Origin: Gammaproteobacteria bacterium
GTDB taxonomy: Bacteria > Pseudomonadota > Gammaproteobacteria > UBA1113
DNA length: 43,037 nt
Assembly: GCA_021156165.1 (NCBI GenBank)
Contig: JAJNBM010000005.1
Coordinates: forward strand, 1-43,037
Direction of reading: 5' to 3'
In this document: positions 1 through 8,871 of the stretch, in pieces
Numbering within the stretch: position 1 is the first letter of the stretch
Layout of the letters: every line of letters starts with the position of its first letter
The notes under the pieces: generated by a model
What the model was told of the DNA's origin: nothing
The model's database searches: none
What the model saw: the letters and a program-made list of their open reading frames with translations, nothing else
Translations under genes and position numbers: made by a program

Positions 1-221
1 AACTTTTCCTTTTTTAATCCGGTATTATAATGTGCACTTTGTGGACAATAGCCACAATCCTCTGGGCAGGCGCCGGTTTTGATATTGGCTAAAGTACAAA
101 ACTCCATATCCCCTGGTGTGAAATTTTGCTTATGCACTATATAGGCTTGATAAACGAGCTCAAAAAAAGGTTGTTCCATTAGAGCGAGACATTTTTGTTC
201 ATTCCACAGCAATTTGGTCAT
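1..221 (-). CDS. bioB: Biotin synthase, N-terminal part (runs off window start)
   Basis: Radical-SAM biotin synthase, which inserts sulfur into dethiobiotin in the last step of biotin synthesis. I translated the complement from the ATG at 219-221. The first 73 residues carry the cluster-binding CPEDCGYCPQS motif (CxxxCxxC) followed by AHYNTGL, as in BioB. An AGGA Shine-Dalgarno sequence lies 7 nt upstream of the ATG. The gene is divergent from bioA, with an 85-nt gap holding a BirA-like operator. The rest of the gene lies outside the window, so completeness cannot be judged. Confidence 0.93.
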   Translation of the reverse strand, partial: MTKLLWNEQKCLALMEQPFFELVYQAYIVHKQNFTPGDMEFCTLANIKTGACPEDCGYCPQSAHYNTGLKKEK

Positions 222-274
222 TCTTATTTCCTATTAAAGATTGTTGCCGCGGATAATAACTGCTAAGATTCATT

Positions 275-306
275 TAGTCAACTAATTTTATATTTAAGGT
301 TTACTA
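275..306. promoter_or_regulatory. Candidate BirA (biotin repressor) operator
   Basis: TAGTCAACT (275-283) and GGTTTACTA (298-306) form an imperfect inverted repeat (7 of 9 paired) with a 14-nt AT-rich spacer. This matches the known proteobacterial BirA site in half-site sequence (TTGTAAACC/GGTTTACAA) and spacing. It sits between divergent bioB and bioA, as in enterobacteria. The right half includes the bioA Shine-Dalgarno AAGG and ends directly before its ATG, so bound BirA would cover the start region of bioA. Confidence 0.7.
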
Positions 307-1638
307 ATGGATACCGATACATTGCTACAACTTGACCAAAATTTAAACTGGCATCCCTGCGCCCAGATGAAAGACTATGAAACTTTTAAGCCATTGGTTA
401 TAAAAAGTGCTTATGGCAGTTATATAGAACTTACCAATGGTAAAAAAATTATCGATGCTATCTCCAGCTGGTGGTGCAAATCCTTAGGGCATAATCATCC
501 CCAGCTCAAAGAAGCCTTAGTGAAGCAAATGGAGAAATTTGAACATGTGCTTTTTGCCCATACTACCCACGATATCATCGTGCAATTGGCGCAAAAATTA
601 ACGGCGCTATCCCCCAATTTAAATAAAGTTTTTTATGCTGGAGATGGTTCATCAGCAGTAGAAATCGCTTTAAAAATGAGTGTGCATGCACGAGCGCTGC
701 AAAACCAAAAGAATCGCCAGCAATTTATTGCGCTTAAAAACGGTTATCATGGCGAAACCGTGGGTGCTTTGAGTGTGAGTGATTTGGGGCTGTATAAACA
801 ACCTTATACCTCTATACTATTTAGTCCTATTTTTATTGAAGCGGCATACGTAGACAATCTGGACGACCCCCTGTGGAAGGATGCCAGTGCACATTGGTTA
901 AAAACAGAAAAAATATTAGAACCGTATGCAGATACCACCACTGCTATTATTATAGAGCCTATAGTACAAGGTGCTGCCGGTATGAAAATCTATAGCGCCG
1001 ATTTTCTATCGCGCTTGGCTTCCTGGGCAAAACACCATGGTATACACATCATTGCCGATGAAATTATGACTGGTATAGGCCGTACTGGCAAAATGCTCGC
1101 CTGTGAATATGCCCATATGGAAGCTGACTTTGTCTGCCTATCTAAAGGTCTAACTTCTGGATGGCTGCCCTTTAGTGTGGTTTTAACCAGTAATGCAATT
1201 TACAACCTATTTTATGATGATTACGACCGTGGCAAAGCATTTTTACATTCACACACTTATTCTGGAAATGCCTTAGGCGCAAGCTTAGCATTAGCCACAC
1301 TCAAGATTATAGAAGCAGATACTCTATGCGCCAGAGCGTGTGAATTGCAAACTATGCTTTATGCACATATGCAAGAAATTGCCGATAAGACTCAACTATT
1401 ACATAAAGTACGCGCCATAGGCGCCATTGTTGCCGCTGATTTTGTCTGGGGTCATAATGAAAAACTCAATCAGCTTTTAGCACAACGTGCCGCAGAAATG
1501 GGCGCCTTAATACGACCCATAGCGAATATGCTTTACTGGCTACCGCCGCTGAATATCCCGCTACAAACTTTAGTGAATTTAAAGAACATCACGTTGCAAG
1601 CATTGCAGCAGATGCGCTCTCATATCTCTTTAGAATGA
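307..1638 (+). CDS. bioA: Adenosylmethionine-8-amino-7-oxononanoate aminotransferase
   Basis: PLP-dependent class III aminotransferase that converts KAPA to DAPA with S-adenosylmethionine as amino donor, a cytoplasmic step of biotin synthesis. Visible features in order: WHPCAQMKDYE near residue 15, SSWWCKSLGHNHP at about 53-65, the PLP phosphate-binding GDGSSAVE (112-119), YHGE (147-150), DEIMTGIGRTG with Asp251, and LSKGLTSGW with the Schiff-base Lys280. The length of 443 aa is normal for BioA (about 430). The start is fixed by AAGG 7 nt upstream and by the operator that ends at -1. It is divergent from bioB; no other bio gene follows on this side. Confidence 0.96.
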   Translation: MDTDTLLQLDQNLNWHPCAQMKDYETFKPLVIKSAYGSYIELTNGKKIIDAISSWWCKSLGHNHPQLKEALVKQMEKFEHVLFAHTTHDIIVQLAQKLTALSPNLNKVFYAGDGSSAVEIALKMSVHARALQNQKNRQQFIALKNGYHGETVGALSVSDLGLYKQPYTSILFSPIFIEAAYVDNLDDPLWKDASAHWLKTEKILEPYADTTTAIIIEPIVQGAAGMKIYSADFLSRLASWAKHHGIHIIADEIMTGIGRTGKMLACEYAHMEADFVCLSKGLTSGWLPFSVVLTSNAIYNLFYDDYDRGKAFLHSHTYSGNALGASLALATLKIIEADTLCARACELQTMLYAHMQEIADKTQLLHKVRAIGAIVAADFVWGHNEKLNQLLAQRAAEMGALIRPIANMLYWLPPLNIPLQTLVNLKNITLQALQQMRSHISLE

Positions 1639-1940
1639 TAATACAGCCAGCCAATTGTTCGAAGAAGTCATCTATGCGTATTATAGTGCGCTTTTTAAGT
1701 AATACATAAGAAATTACGGTATGGGTGAACAAGATATCAATAGGTTAGCCATTCGCTCTAGAGCCCCAACCATTGGGTTTAAGACGAAAAATCGCTATCA
1801 TACTTATTATTTTCTAAACATTATCAGAAAAACCACGGCTATTAGTTTGTAAGCCGTTGAAAATTTTAAGGTTCACTACCTTATTGATAAATTTTCTCGT
1901 CCATACATAATGGATATAAACTCTAAATTATAAATACAAT
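1639..1940. other. Non-coding gap after bioA
   Basis: No convincing gene in either strand. The only structure I see is an AT-rich imperfect hairpin at 1859-1894: GAAAATTT with AAATTTTC, and TAAGG with CCTTA around TTCACTA, with a 5-nt bulge. It lies about 220 nt past bioA, so it is a doubtful terminator. Short reading frames around 1720-1850 are broken by stops and could be gene debris of unknown origin. Confidence 0.4.
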
Positions 1941-1968
1941 TTGCTATTTTACCGAACAGAACTATACT
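1941..1968 (+). promoter_or_regulatory. Candidate sigma-70 promoter for the small ORF at 2016
   Basis: TTGCTA (1941-1946) and TATACT (1963-1968) are separated by 16 nt. A start site near 1975 would give a leader of about 40 nt before the AAGGAG of the small gene. This argues that the gene begins at 2016 and not at the upstream in-frame ATG at 1941. Confidence 0.5.
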
Positions 1969-2015
1969 CAGATAGTGTTCTTTTTTGTAACAATTTCAAT
2001 ACAAGGAGTATTAAA

Positions 2016-2228
2016 ATGAAACCGATTCAAAATCAAAGACAAAATCAAAATATTGCAGGAAAACCACAAGATCCCACCAGAAACTTTGGACAACCACTGG
2101 AAAAAAAACCAATGGAAAGCAATAAGAAACCAATGGATAATAAAAGCTCTGGGAAATGTAGCAAACCAGAAGACAGGAGCTGCGAGAAATTTGGTAGATC
2201 ACAAGACCAGCACTCGAGAAAGCACTAG
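2016..2228 (+). CDS. Small basic Gln/Asn/Lys/Pro-rich protein, unknown
   Basis: A 70-aa hydrophilic protein starting MKPIQNQRQNQN. I chose the ATG at 2016 because a strong AAGGAG lies 7 nt upstream and a promoter-like pair sits at 1941-1968; the longer frame from 1941 would start inside that promoter. It has no hydrophobic segment and is rich in Lys, Gln, Asn, Ser and Pro, so it is probably disordered. The near-repeat EKKPMESN/NKKPMDNK is visible at about residues 29-44, and two cysteines lie in the second half. I recognise no family. Good expression signals make it a likely real gene. Confidence 0.55.
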   Translation: MKPIQNQRQNQNIAGKPQDPTRNFGQPLEKKPMESNKKPMDNKSSGKCSKPEDRSCEKFGRSQDQHSRKH

Positions 2229-2249
2229 GAGAAATAAGACTTAAAATAA

Positions 2250-2335
2250 TTAGGACTAGCAGTAAATGCTCCTAAATTAGAATAAGTCTGCATCTGTTCC
2301 TGTTTTCAGTATTCAATTAAATTGGTTACTGAAAA
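2250..2335. terminator. Two weak hairpins between the small ORF and the convergent reductase
   Basis: First hairpin 2250-2275: TTAGG with CCTAA, plus AGCA with TGCT around the loop GTAAA. Second 2303-2335: TTTTCAGTA and TACTGAAAA, a perfect 9-bp pair around a 15-nt loop. Neither has a clean T-run, but both lie between convergent genes, where transcription should stop. Confidence 0.35.
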
Positions 2336-2363
2336 TGGGAACTTTATTGTGCTACTCTATGTT

Positions 2364-2957
2364 CTACATTCCAGTGGGATAAGCAGCGAAATCGATAACG
2401 CCGCTCTGCCGTATACCCTGAAAGGCTTTGGCATATTCTTCCAACACTTTAACCGAATAAGCTAAACGCTCACGAATACGCGTGTCATTTTCACTCACGC
2501 TATCGGCCGTATTTAAAACTTGTTCTACCTGTCTCACAATGACGTGATCGGGGATATAACAAACGCGGCTATTTTTATAACTGCTCATACGTAATTCAAC
2601 AACAGGATAAGCGCCCCCCATGCCAGCCGATACCGTAACAAGCAATGCGGGCTTATGTGCCAGCTCTTTATCGCAGATTACAAATAAATTTTTCATGGCT
2701 GGCGGTACCATGCCATTCCATTCTGGCACCACAAAAATAAAAGCATCTGCTTTATTTAATTCCTTAGTAACGAGCTCATTTTTAGCTGCAAACTGTTCTT
2801 GTATGCTTTCAAAATCATCGTGGTCCCATAGTTTAGGTAACAAATCTTTAACACTATGCAAGGAATGCTTTACCCTCACTAATCCAGCCAAATATTGTCC
2901 CACTTTGGCAGATTGTGAATTCTGACGCGAACTGCCGACTACAATAGATATAAACAT
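2364..2957 (-). CDS. NADPH-dependent FMN reductase family flavoprotein
   Basis: A flavodoxin-fold reductase of 197 aa. The N-terminal strand and phosphate loop read MFISIVVGSSRQNSQSAKVG, and PEWNGMVPPAMKNLF at about residues 84-98 corresponds to the PEYNGSIP(x)xLKN motif of the NADPH-dependent FMN reductase family. It would bind FMN and reduce FMN, quinones or azo compounds in the cytoplasm; the substrate cannot be read from sequence. The start is the inner ATG at 2957, because GAGG lies 6 nt before it; the ATG six codons upstream has no such site. It lies 61 nt downstream of the RibA-like gene on the same strand, which hints at a flavin theme. Confidence 0.82.
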   Translation of the reverse strand: MFISIVVGSSRQNSQSAKVGQYLAGLVRVKHSLHSVKDLLPKLWDHDDFESIQEQFAAKNELVTKELNKADAFIFVVPEWNGMVPPAMKNLFVICDKELAHKPALLVTVSAGMGGAYPVVELRMSSYKNSRVCYIPDHVIVRQVEQVLNTADSVSENDTRIRERLAYSVKVLEEYAKAFQGIRQSGVIDFAAYPTGM

Positions 2958-3018
2958 ATTTATCCTCAAAATCAACTGCTATGAACAGGCCCTGTATCCT
3001 ACCACAAATGATACAAGA

Positions 3019-3477
3019 TTATGAACTTGCTAAAATCTCTATCCCCTGCTCTCGTAATTGAAGTACTTGCTCAGCAGTACTAGACAACAGTCTTATCGTT
3101 TTCACCTCAATTAGGGTTAACATTTGCGCGGCAGGCTTATAATTCCGTAAACTCGGCTCCTCGCAATCATCTTGCCCTAAATAAAGTAAAATACCACTGT
3201 TATCGCTAAAATATTGTATGGCTTCCCACAGTTTATCGCCGCAAGCGCAAGGTTCCAAGCCATCGCTCTTAAAACAACTAGAATGCATAAACACCATAGG
3301 CCTTTCTTCAAGAGTGGCTTTTTTAAAAGAAAGCGCAATATGTTCTTTATATGAACATAAGCCTTCAAAGCTATAAAAATGGCATTCACCACTGGCTAAA
3401 GGAATACGCACTTTTGTTTTGATTCTAGGAATAGATAAACGCAAGGTTTGTCTGTTTTTTCGTTTAACATACACCAT
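3019..3477 (-). CDS. Shortened GTP cyclohydrolase II-like (RibA-like) protein
   Basis: 152 aa with the outline of GTP cyclohydrolase II: RIPLASGECHFYSF, EHIALSF, then FMHSSCFKSDGLEPCACG, which matches the RibA zinc site (HSECLTGD...RCDCG). The three Cys ligands correspond to Cys68, Cys77 and Cys79, but the loop between the first two is 8 residues and not 10. The C-terminal part AAQML...VKTIRLLSSTAEQVLQL matches the RibA end (AQIL..LGV..IRLLTNNPRK). The segment that normally follows YLRQEGRGIGL, including the conserved Arg and catalytic loop, is shortened and altered (YLGQDDCEEPSL). RibA is normally about 195-200 aa. The usual GTP ring-opening activity is therefore doubtful. It is probably a diverged paralogue with another role, or a decaying gene with an intact frame. 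Confidence 0.7.
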   Translation of the reverse strand: MVYVKRKNRQTLRLSIPRIKTKVRIPLASGECHFYSFEGLCSYKEHIALSFKKATLEERPMVFMHSSCFKSDGLEPCACGDKLWEAIQYFSDNSGILLYLGQDDCEEPSLRNYKPAAQMLTLIEVKTIRLLSSTAEQVLQLREQGIEILASS

Positions 3478-3581
3478 AACTATTTCCGCCTGCTCATTCA
3501 GTTATTAACAAAATTACAGGGGATAATTTATTAAGTATACAATACATTAATCATTTAACAATGTCAACCAACCCTATATAT

Positions 3582-3590
3582 TGGTATAAT
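3582..3590 (+). promoter_or_regulatory. Extended -10 promoter for tamA-tamB
   Basis: TGGTATAAT fits the extended -10 consensus (TGnTATAAT), and no good -35 box is seen. A transcription start near 3597 gives a leader of about 35 nt before the GTG of tamA. Confidence 0.55.
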
Positions 3591-3631
3591 GCTCTCTAGT
3601 ATCTATACCCACTGGATTTTCTGAATAAACT

Positions 3632-5425
3632 GTGTTTAATTTAACCGCTCCTTGTCGCAAAAAGTATCGTGCGTATAGATATTCGCTCTTCAGCCTGGTG
3701 CTATTGTGCCCTATTATTGTACAAGCCAATACCTCATTTATTTTTCAGGTCTCGGGCGTACAACAACCTATCCTCGAGAATGTACAAAAAAGTGTGGGAA
3801 GCTTGCCCCGACGTTTACCTGAAAAAGCGTCTCCGGCAGAAGTTGCGGCAATATTCGACGAAGTGAGTGAGACAACGAAAAAGGCTCTAGCCCCTTATGG
3901 CTACTTTACACCTACCATTGTCGTCAGACAACGGCAAACGAAAAAAGATGAATGGACCGTTGTCATCAAAATACAGCCCGGGCCACAAACCTACGTGAAT
4001 ACGGTGCATATAGCCCTTGTCGGGGCTGGAGAAAAAGATAAAACACTGCAACAGGCGCTAAGCGATTTTCCCTTGAAAAAAGGTATGCCGCTGAATACGG
4101 ATTTATACGAACAAAGCAAGAAGAAATTGGCAGCTCTGGCCAATACCGCAGGTTATATGTCTCCCACCTTTACTAAACATGAAATTACCGTCGATAAAGC
4201 AACGCATCTCGCCGATATTAATTTAGTCTTTGATACCGGGCCTCAATATTATTTCGGCGCCGTGAAATTTAACCAAAGCTATTATGACAATGCGTTCTTA
4301 GAACGTTTCCCGCAATTTAATACCGGCGATGCTTATTCGCCTGCAGACGTGTTGAAACTGCAAGAAAGTTTAGCGGGAACGCCTTATTTTAGTACCATCA
4401 GTGTAGATCCTCAACAAACGACAGACAGTACGGACATTCCCATTTCGGTTGATCTAACTCCCAGTAAGGCCCAAGCCTATAACATAGGTGTGGGTTATGG
4501 TACAGACACTGGGCCGCGATTAACTGCCACGTGGGACGAGCGTCATGTAACCGATACCGGACAATATTTTAAAGCATTTTTGCAATTATCCACCGTACAA
4601 AGCACCGTCGATCTTCGATACATTATTCCCGGAAAAGATCCGGTTAATGAGCAATACTATATAGGCGCAAGTTATCAGCAGCAATCATTTTCTCACGGCA
4701 ATAATGGTAACACAGAGAAATTTACGGTGGGTAAACAGCAATTATGGGACACATGGACGATGAGTCCCAGTCTGAGTATACAGCACGACCGCTATAGTTT
4801 GTTGGGGGATCCTTATAGAGACACCGCCATGCTCCTGCCTAGCGTGAGTTTGTATAAAACCAGTTATGATAATCCCGTTTTTCCGCGTACAGGCTACAGC
4901 AGCAATCTGACGGTGCGCGGTGCCAGCAAAGCCACTTATTCCGATACTAGTTTTGCGCAAGCCGAGTTTGCGCCTAAATTGATTTTAAGCCCCTTTGATT
5001 TTAGTCGTATTATATTACGTGGCGACCTAGGTTATACCGCTGTTGCCGATCCAGCCACTATTCCTTTGTCTTTACAATTTATGACGGGCGGCAGCGATAG
5101 TATACGCGGTTACGACTATAATCAAATAGGCCCAGGCCGTTACTTATATGTAGGCAGCGCTGAATATCAACAACATGTTTATAAAGAATGGTGGGGAACC
5201 GCTTTTATCGATGCGGGTAACGTCATCAACAATTTCGGTAATCCCCAATACAATGTCAATGGCGTGCAACAATCCAATGCCGATTTATCGGAATTGATCA
5301 AAAAAAGCGTTGGTATAGGCGTCATGTATGCATCTCCTGTAGGCCCTATTGAATTGACCGTAGCCAAACCGCTAGAAGCCGATAAAGGATTCTCTATTCA
5401 GTTTATAATGGGAGGGAATATTTAA
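3632..5425 (+). CDS. tamA: TamA, Omp85-family outer-membrane assembly factor
   Basis: Outer-membrane half of the translocation and assembly module, which with TamB serves envelope homeostasis (insertion of some outer-membrane proteins and lipid transport have both been proposed). The 597 aa (E. coli TamA 577) begin with a signal peptide: a basic KKYRAYR region, a hydrophobic core SLFSLVLLCPIIV, and likely cleavage after Ala32. Soluble POTRA-type repeats follow to about residue 285, then a beta-barrel. The Omp85 signature GGSDSIRGYDY is at 486-496, and the chain ends in the aromatic/hydrophobic strand FSIQFIMGGNI. The start is a GTG, the only in-frame start below the stop at about 3626. The stop TAA shares one base with the tamB ATG, so the two are translationally coupled. 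Confidence 0.93.
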   Translation: MFNLTAPCRKKYRAYRYSLFSLVLLCPIIVQANTSFIFQVSGVQQPILENVQKSVGSLPRRLPEKASPAEVAAIFDEVSETTKKALAPYGYFTPTIVVRQRQTKKDEWTVVIKIQPGPQTYVNTVHIALVGAGEKDKTLQQALSDFPLKKGMPLNTDLYEQSKKKLAALANTAGYMSPTFTKHEITVDKATHLADINLVFDTGPQYYFGAVKFNQSYYDNAFLERFPQFNTGDAYSPADVLKLQESLAGTPYFSTISVDPQQTTDSTDIPISVDLTPSKAQAYNIGVGYGTDTGPRLTATWDERHVTDTGQYFKAFLQLSTVQSTVDLRYIIPGKDPVNEQYYIGASYQQQSFSHGNNGNTEKFTVGKQQLWDTWTMSPSLSIQHDRYSLLGDPYRDTAMLLPSVSLYKTSYDNPVFPRTGYSSNLTVRGASKATYSDTSFAQAEFAPKLILSPFDFSRIILRGDLGYTAVADPATIPLSLQFMTGGSDSIRGYDYNQIGPGRYLYVGSAEYQQHVYKEWWGTAFIDAGNVINNFGNPQYNVNGVQQSNADLSELIKKSVGIGVMYASPVGPIELTVAKPLEADKGFSIQFIMGGNI

Positions 5426-8400
5426 TGAAATGGGTCTTGAGCATACTGCGCGCGCTGCGGGTTGTCTGCATGTTATTATTGTTAGGATTAACCCTGCTCA
5501 TCTACGTTGTGCTAGAAACCCCGTATGGCTTAAAGCTCGTGAATACCTTTTTACCCTTATTTTTACCTTTTGCTTTAGAAATCGATGCGCCACGCGGAGC
5601 ATTATTAGATAACTTGTACGCGGATAAAGTGATCTATCGCGACGATGTGGTTGAAGTGATTGTCAAAAATCCCTCACTACGCCTAGATGCCATACGCTTA
5701 CTTGCCGGCGAAATTAAAGTGGATAATGTTACCGCCGATGATGTTAGTGTTATTATCTTGGAAAGTGGTGAACCCAGCACCTTGACACGCGCTAAATTAT
5801 TGGAGAATCTAACACTGCCCTTTTCGCTTAAATTAACTAACAGTACGCTTAAGCACTTAGTAGTAGGAGAAAGCCATCAAAAACCCTGGGTGGACTTACA
5901 GCAAGCCAGTGTATCGGCTTTAATGAATGGCGAACCTCACTTTACTTTAAATGCCGAATGGAATGAAGGACAACTGCACCTCATTCCCGATGTACCCCTG
6001 CACAGTGTTAACGGCCAGTTCAGTATCGATGGTAAGCTACCCAATTACAGCATTGCCTTTCATTCACAATTGCAGTTTGGCACGCAAAAAAATACCGTAG
6101 TAGCGCTGAGAGGGCTAGGTGACTTTAGCGGTTTAAATTTAAGTACAGTCAATTTACGCCAAACAAACAGTAAAAATAGCGTTAACGCCCCTATGCAAGT
6201 CACTTGGTTACCGAATTTCCAATGGACCGTTCCCAATATAACGGGAAAAATCCAGGGTTACCCGGTGAGCGGCCATATTGCCATGCGTAACGATACTGAT
6301 CATTGGCAAATTGATAACAGTGAAATAAAAGTGCACAATGCCTCTTTACAGCTGACTGGAAAGTACCAACAACAAGCACAATTTAATTTTAAGCTGGCCA
6401 TTCCACACATGGAAACTTTAATCGCAGGCAGCAAGGGTCATCTGTTTGCCAATGGCGAGTGGACCGGTACTGCAACTAGTCCGCACCTAGATGCGCGTGT
6501 CAATGCAGGCGATATAATGATAGATCAGAATTTATCGCTGTACCATTTGCAAGGACTGTTACAAGCAAAATCGCTCTATCCACTAGCGGCAGACAATTAT
6601 TGGTCACAATTTGAATTCACGACTGAATTCAGTGCCAATCAAGTCCGTATGGGAAACCAAACCTTAGACACAGCCAGTTTGCATTTTAAGGGTTCATTAG
6701 ACCCTGCGCGCACGGCCACGCTGCATGCCGGAATAAAAAATTTACGTGTAAATGATTCTCCCATAGAATCACTCACATTAGACATTGATAATAAAGAAGC
6801 CAAGCAAAAGGCCAACATCGCATTAACCTGGGGCCGTAAGAAATTAACATCCGCCATCACAAGCCAATATCAAAATCAGATTTGGCAGGGAGCCTTAGAA
6901 AGTGTGCAAACCAATTTTAATATGCGCTTACAGAAAAAGAATTCTATGATCATTAGTAACAATACAGTGCAAGTCAACCCGACTTGCTTTGAGCTGAACA
7001 AGGCCCTGCTGTGTGCTGATCTGAATTGGCAAAAAGGTGAAAGCCTCCATGCCAAAATGAATGGTAAAAATATCCCCATCAACACCATTACCCAATTTTT
7101 CTTCTCTAATCAAAAAGTAGAAGGTACTTTTTCCGTAGACGCGAACATCTCGGGAGATGGTCATTACATTCAAGCAGGTGATTTCCATTTTGCTTTATCC
7201 GACGGAAAAATAATCAACGACAGTGGCGACCAGTCTGTAAAGTTACCTTTTCGCGCCAGCCATATCAATATGAGCCTTTCTCAAAAAGGTTTATCTGCAG
7301 ATGGCGATTTGAATTTATTAGATCAACCTCCTATACGCTGGCAATTATTAGCGCCTAAACTGAATCTAAGCACTCCCGATTGGTCTAATACCCCTATCAG
7401 TGGTTATGTGCAATTTAGCACGAGACAACTGGCCTTGATCGCCGAAGCTTATCCACAACTTAAAAATATGAAAGGTCTCATATCAGCTGACTTTAAGATC
7501 AGCGGTACTTTAGCCAATCCCCAATTATTGGGGGGCTTACAATTTAAAGAAGGGCAATTGGATATACCCACCTTAGGATTACATCTAACCCCCATAGAAT
7601 TTAGCGCACAAGCACAAAGTAATAAAATCATCTATGATGGGCGTATCCATACCAATCCCGGCATATTAACGATACAAGGATACACAGATTTAAGCCCGGG
7701 CAATCGTAAAACAGAGTTACATATTAATGGTAATGCCATTACTGCCATGCACACTTCGGAATATCAAGTCAGTGCTTCGCCACAGCTCCATTTAACATGG
7801 TTTAATGATCTATTAACCGTAGAGGGTGAGCTCACTATCCCGAATGCACTCATAAGCCCTATTGATTTAGGCGATACCGTTACTTTGTCCAGCGATGTTA
7901 CCTTTGTGAATGGGAAAAAGAAAAAAGAAAGAACCCCTCTACCCATACGCACCCATGTTAAAATCATTTTAGGGGATAAAGTTTATCTAAATGTGAGAGG
8001 TGTAACCGCACGCTTAACGGGAGGTGTAGATATACAAGAAAATGAAAATAGTGCCCAAACAAACGGTGTGGGCCAAATTAATATGATTAATGGCCGTTAT
8101 AAAGCGCGTGGAGAGAATTTAATCGTACGTGTTGGCCGCGCTACTTTTACAGGTGGCTCCGTAACCAATCCCGCCATTTATATAGAAATGGTGCGTACTG
8201 TCAGTACTTATGGAACAGCAAGCAATACCATGGTATCAGGACAAAGCAGTCCATCCACTTATAGTCCTGTACCAAGCGATGTGCTTTTCGGCGCTCGTAT
8301 TACGGGTACTGTAGATGTCCCCGTCATTACTTTCTTCTCTGAGCCTGCTGGTTATACTCAGTCGCAAATTCTCTCTTATCTCGTATTAGGTAAAGGAGAA

Positions 8401-8754
8401 TCTGGCTCTGATTTCGATACTGCCCTATTATTAAAGGCTGTCTCTTTCTTAGATATAGGCGGCAAAGAAACGGCAGCGACAAGAAGTAGTTTGCAAAAAG
8501 AGTTAGGTTTAGATGAAGTAACGGTACAATCGCAGCAAGAATACGATAGCGAAAGTCAATCGTTGGTAAACAATACTTCTTTAGTATTAGGCAAGGCCTT
8601 ATCGCCTAAATTATTCGTCGATTATAGTATAGGCCTCATCGAGCCTATTAATATTCTGCGTATACGCTATCAACTGTCGAAACATTTTATCCTGCGCTCG
8701 GAATCTAATGTGAATGCGCAAGGTATAGATGTGTTTTATAGTATTGAGCGATAA
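5425..8754 (+). CDS. tamB: TamB, inner-membrane-anchored AsmA-like/DUF490 protein
   Basis: Periplasm-spanning partner of TamA. A single N-terminal membrane anchor (VLSILRALRVVCMLLLLGLT and the following LLIYVV, about residues 4-28) precedes a long repetitive beta-rich region rich in Asn, Thr and Leu. The C-terminal DUF490/TamB domain begins near residue 760 and contains NMINGRYKARGENL, GGSVTNPAIYIEM and ITGTVDVPVITFFSEPAGYT, typical of the family's conserved end. The 1109 aa are somewhat shorter than the E. coli protein (1259). It follows tamA with a TAATG overlap, so the two form an operon. Confidence 0.93.
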   Translation: MKWVLSILRALRVVCMLLLLGLTLLIYVVLETPYGLKLVNTFLPLFLPFALEIDAPRGALLDNLYADKVIYRDDVVEVIVKNPSLRLDAIRLLAGEIKVDNVTADDVSVIILESGEPSTLTRAKLLENLTLPFSLKLTNSTLKHLVVGESHQKPWVDLQQASVSALMNGEPHFTLNAEWNEGQLHLIPDVPLHSVNGQFSIDGKLPNYSIAFHSQLQFGTQKNTVVALRGLGDFSGLNLSTVNLRQTNSKNSVNAPMQVTWLPNFQWTVPNITGKIQGYPVSGHIAMRNDTDHWQIDNSEIKVHNASLQLTGKYQQQAQFNFKLAIPHMETLIAGSKGHLFANGEWTGTATSPHLDARVNAGDIMIDQNLSLYHLQGLLQAKSLYPLAADNYWSQFEFTTEFSANQVRMGNQTLDTASLHFKGSLDPARTATLHAGIKNLRVNDSPIESLTLDIDNKEAKQKANIALTWGRKKLTSAITSQYQNQIWQGALESVQTNFNMRLQKKNSMIISNNTVQVNPTCFELNKALLCADLNWQKGESLHAKMNGKNIPINTITQFFFSNQKVEGTFSVDANISGDGHYIQAGDFHFALSDGKIINDSGDQSVKLPFRASHINMSLSQKGLSADGDLNLLDQPPIRWQLLAPKLNLSTPDWSNTPISGYVQFSTRQLALIAEAYPQLKNMKGLISADFKISGTLANPQLLGGLQFKEGQLDIPTLGLHLTPIEFSAQAQSNKIIYDGRIHTNPGILTIQGYTDLSPGNRKTELHINGNAITAMHTSEYQVSASPQLHLTWFNDLLTVEGELTIPNALISPIDLGDTVTLSSDVTFVNGKKKKERTPLPIRTHVKIILGDKVYLNVRGVTARLTGGVDIQENENSAQTNGVGQINMINGRYKARGENLIVRVGRATFTGGSVTNPAIYIEMVRTVSTYGTASNTMVSGQSSPSTYSPVPSDVLFGARITGTVDVPVITFFSEPAGYTQSQILSYLVLGKGESGSDFDTALLLKAVSFLDIGGKETAATRSSLQKELGLDEVTVQSQQEYDSESQSLVNNTSLVLGKALSPKLFVDYSIGLIEPINILRIRYQLSKHFILRSESNVNAQGIDVFYSIER

Positions 8755-8812
8755 TTTGTGAGGATGCAATGAAAGGGATGTAGATCGAAAGGATTACGTA
8801 TCGTTTCGGAAA

Positions 8813-8839
8813 CGGTTAGCGGATGGGCTCCGCTAGCCG
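8813..8839. terminator. Hairpin between convergent tamB and the TIGR03032 gene
   Basis: An 11-bp stem, CGGTTAGCGGA with TCCGCTAGCCG (one G-T pair), closes a 5-nt loop TGGGC. A second small palindrome, CGTTTCGGAAACG, overlaps its left end at 8802-8814. There is no T-run on the plus side. Its position between two converging stop codons makes a bidirectional transcription barrier likely. Confidence 0.55.
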
Positions 8840-8871
8840 ACTCGGCATTAGATTAATGCTCCATTATGAGG

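Noticed and set aside
1700..1860. Possible transposase or tRNA remnant after bioA
   Set aside because: Broken frames with no alignable motif, no T-arm or CCA-like end, and no inverted ends.
6639..7967. Several minus-strand frames inside tamB
   Set aside because: Shadow frames of the long tamB gene, with no ribosome sites and no recognisable domains.
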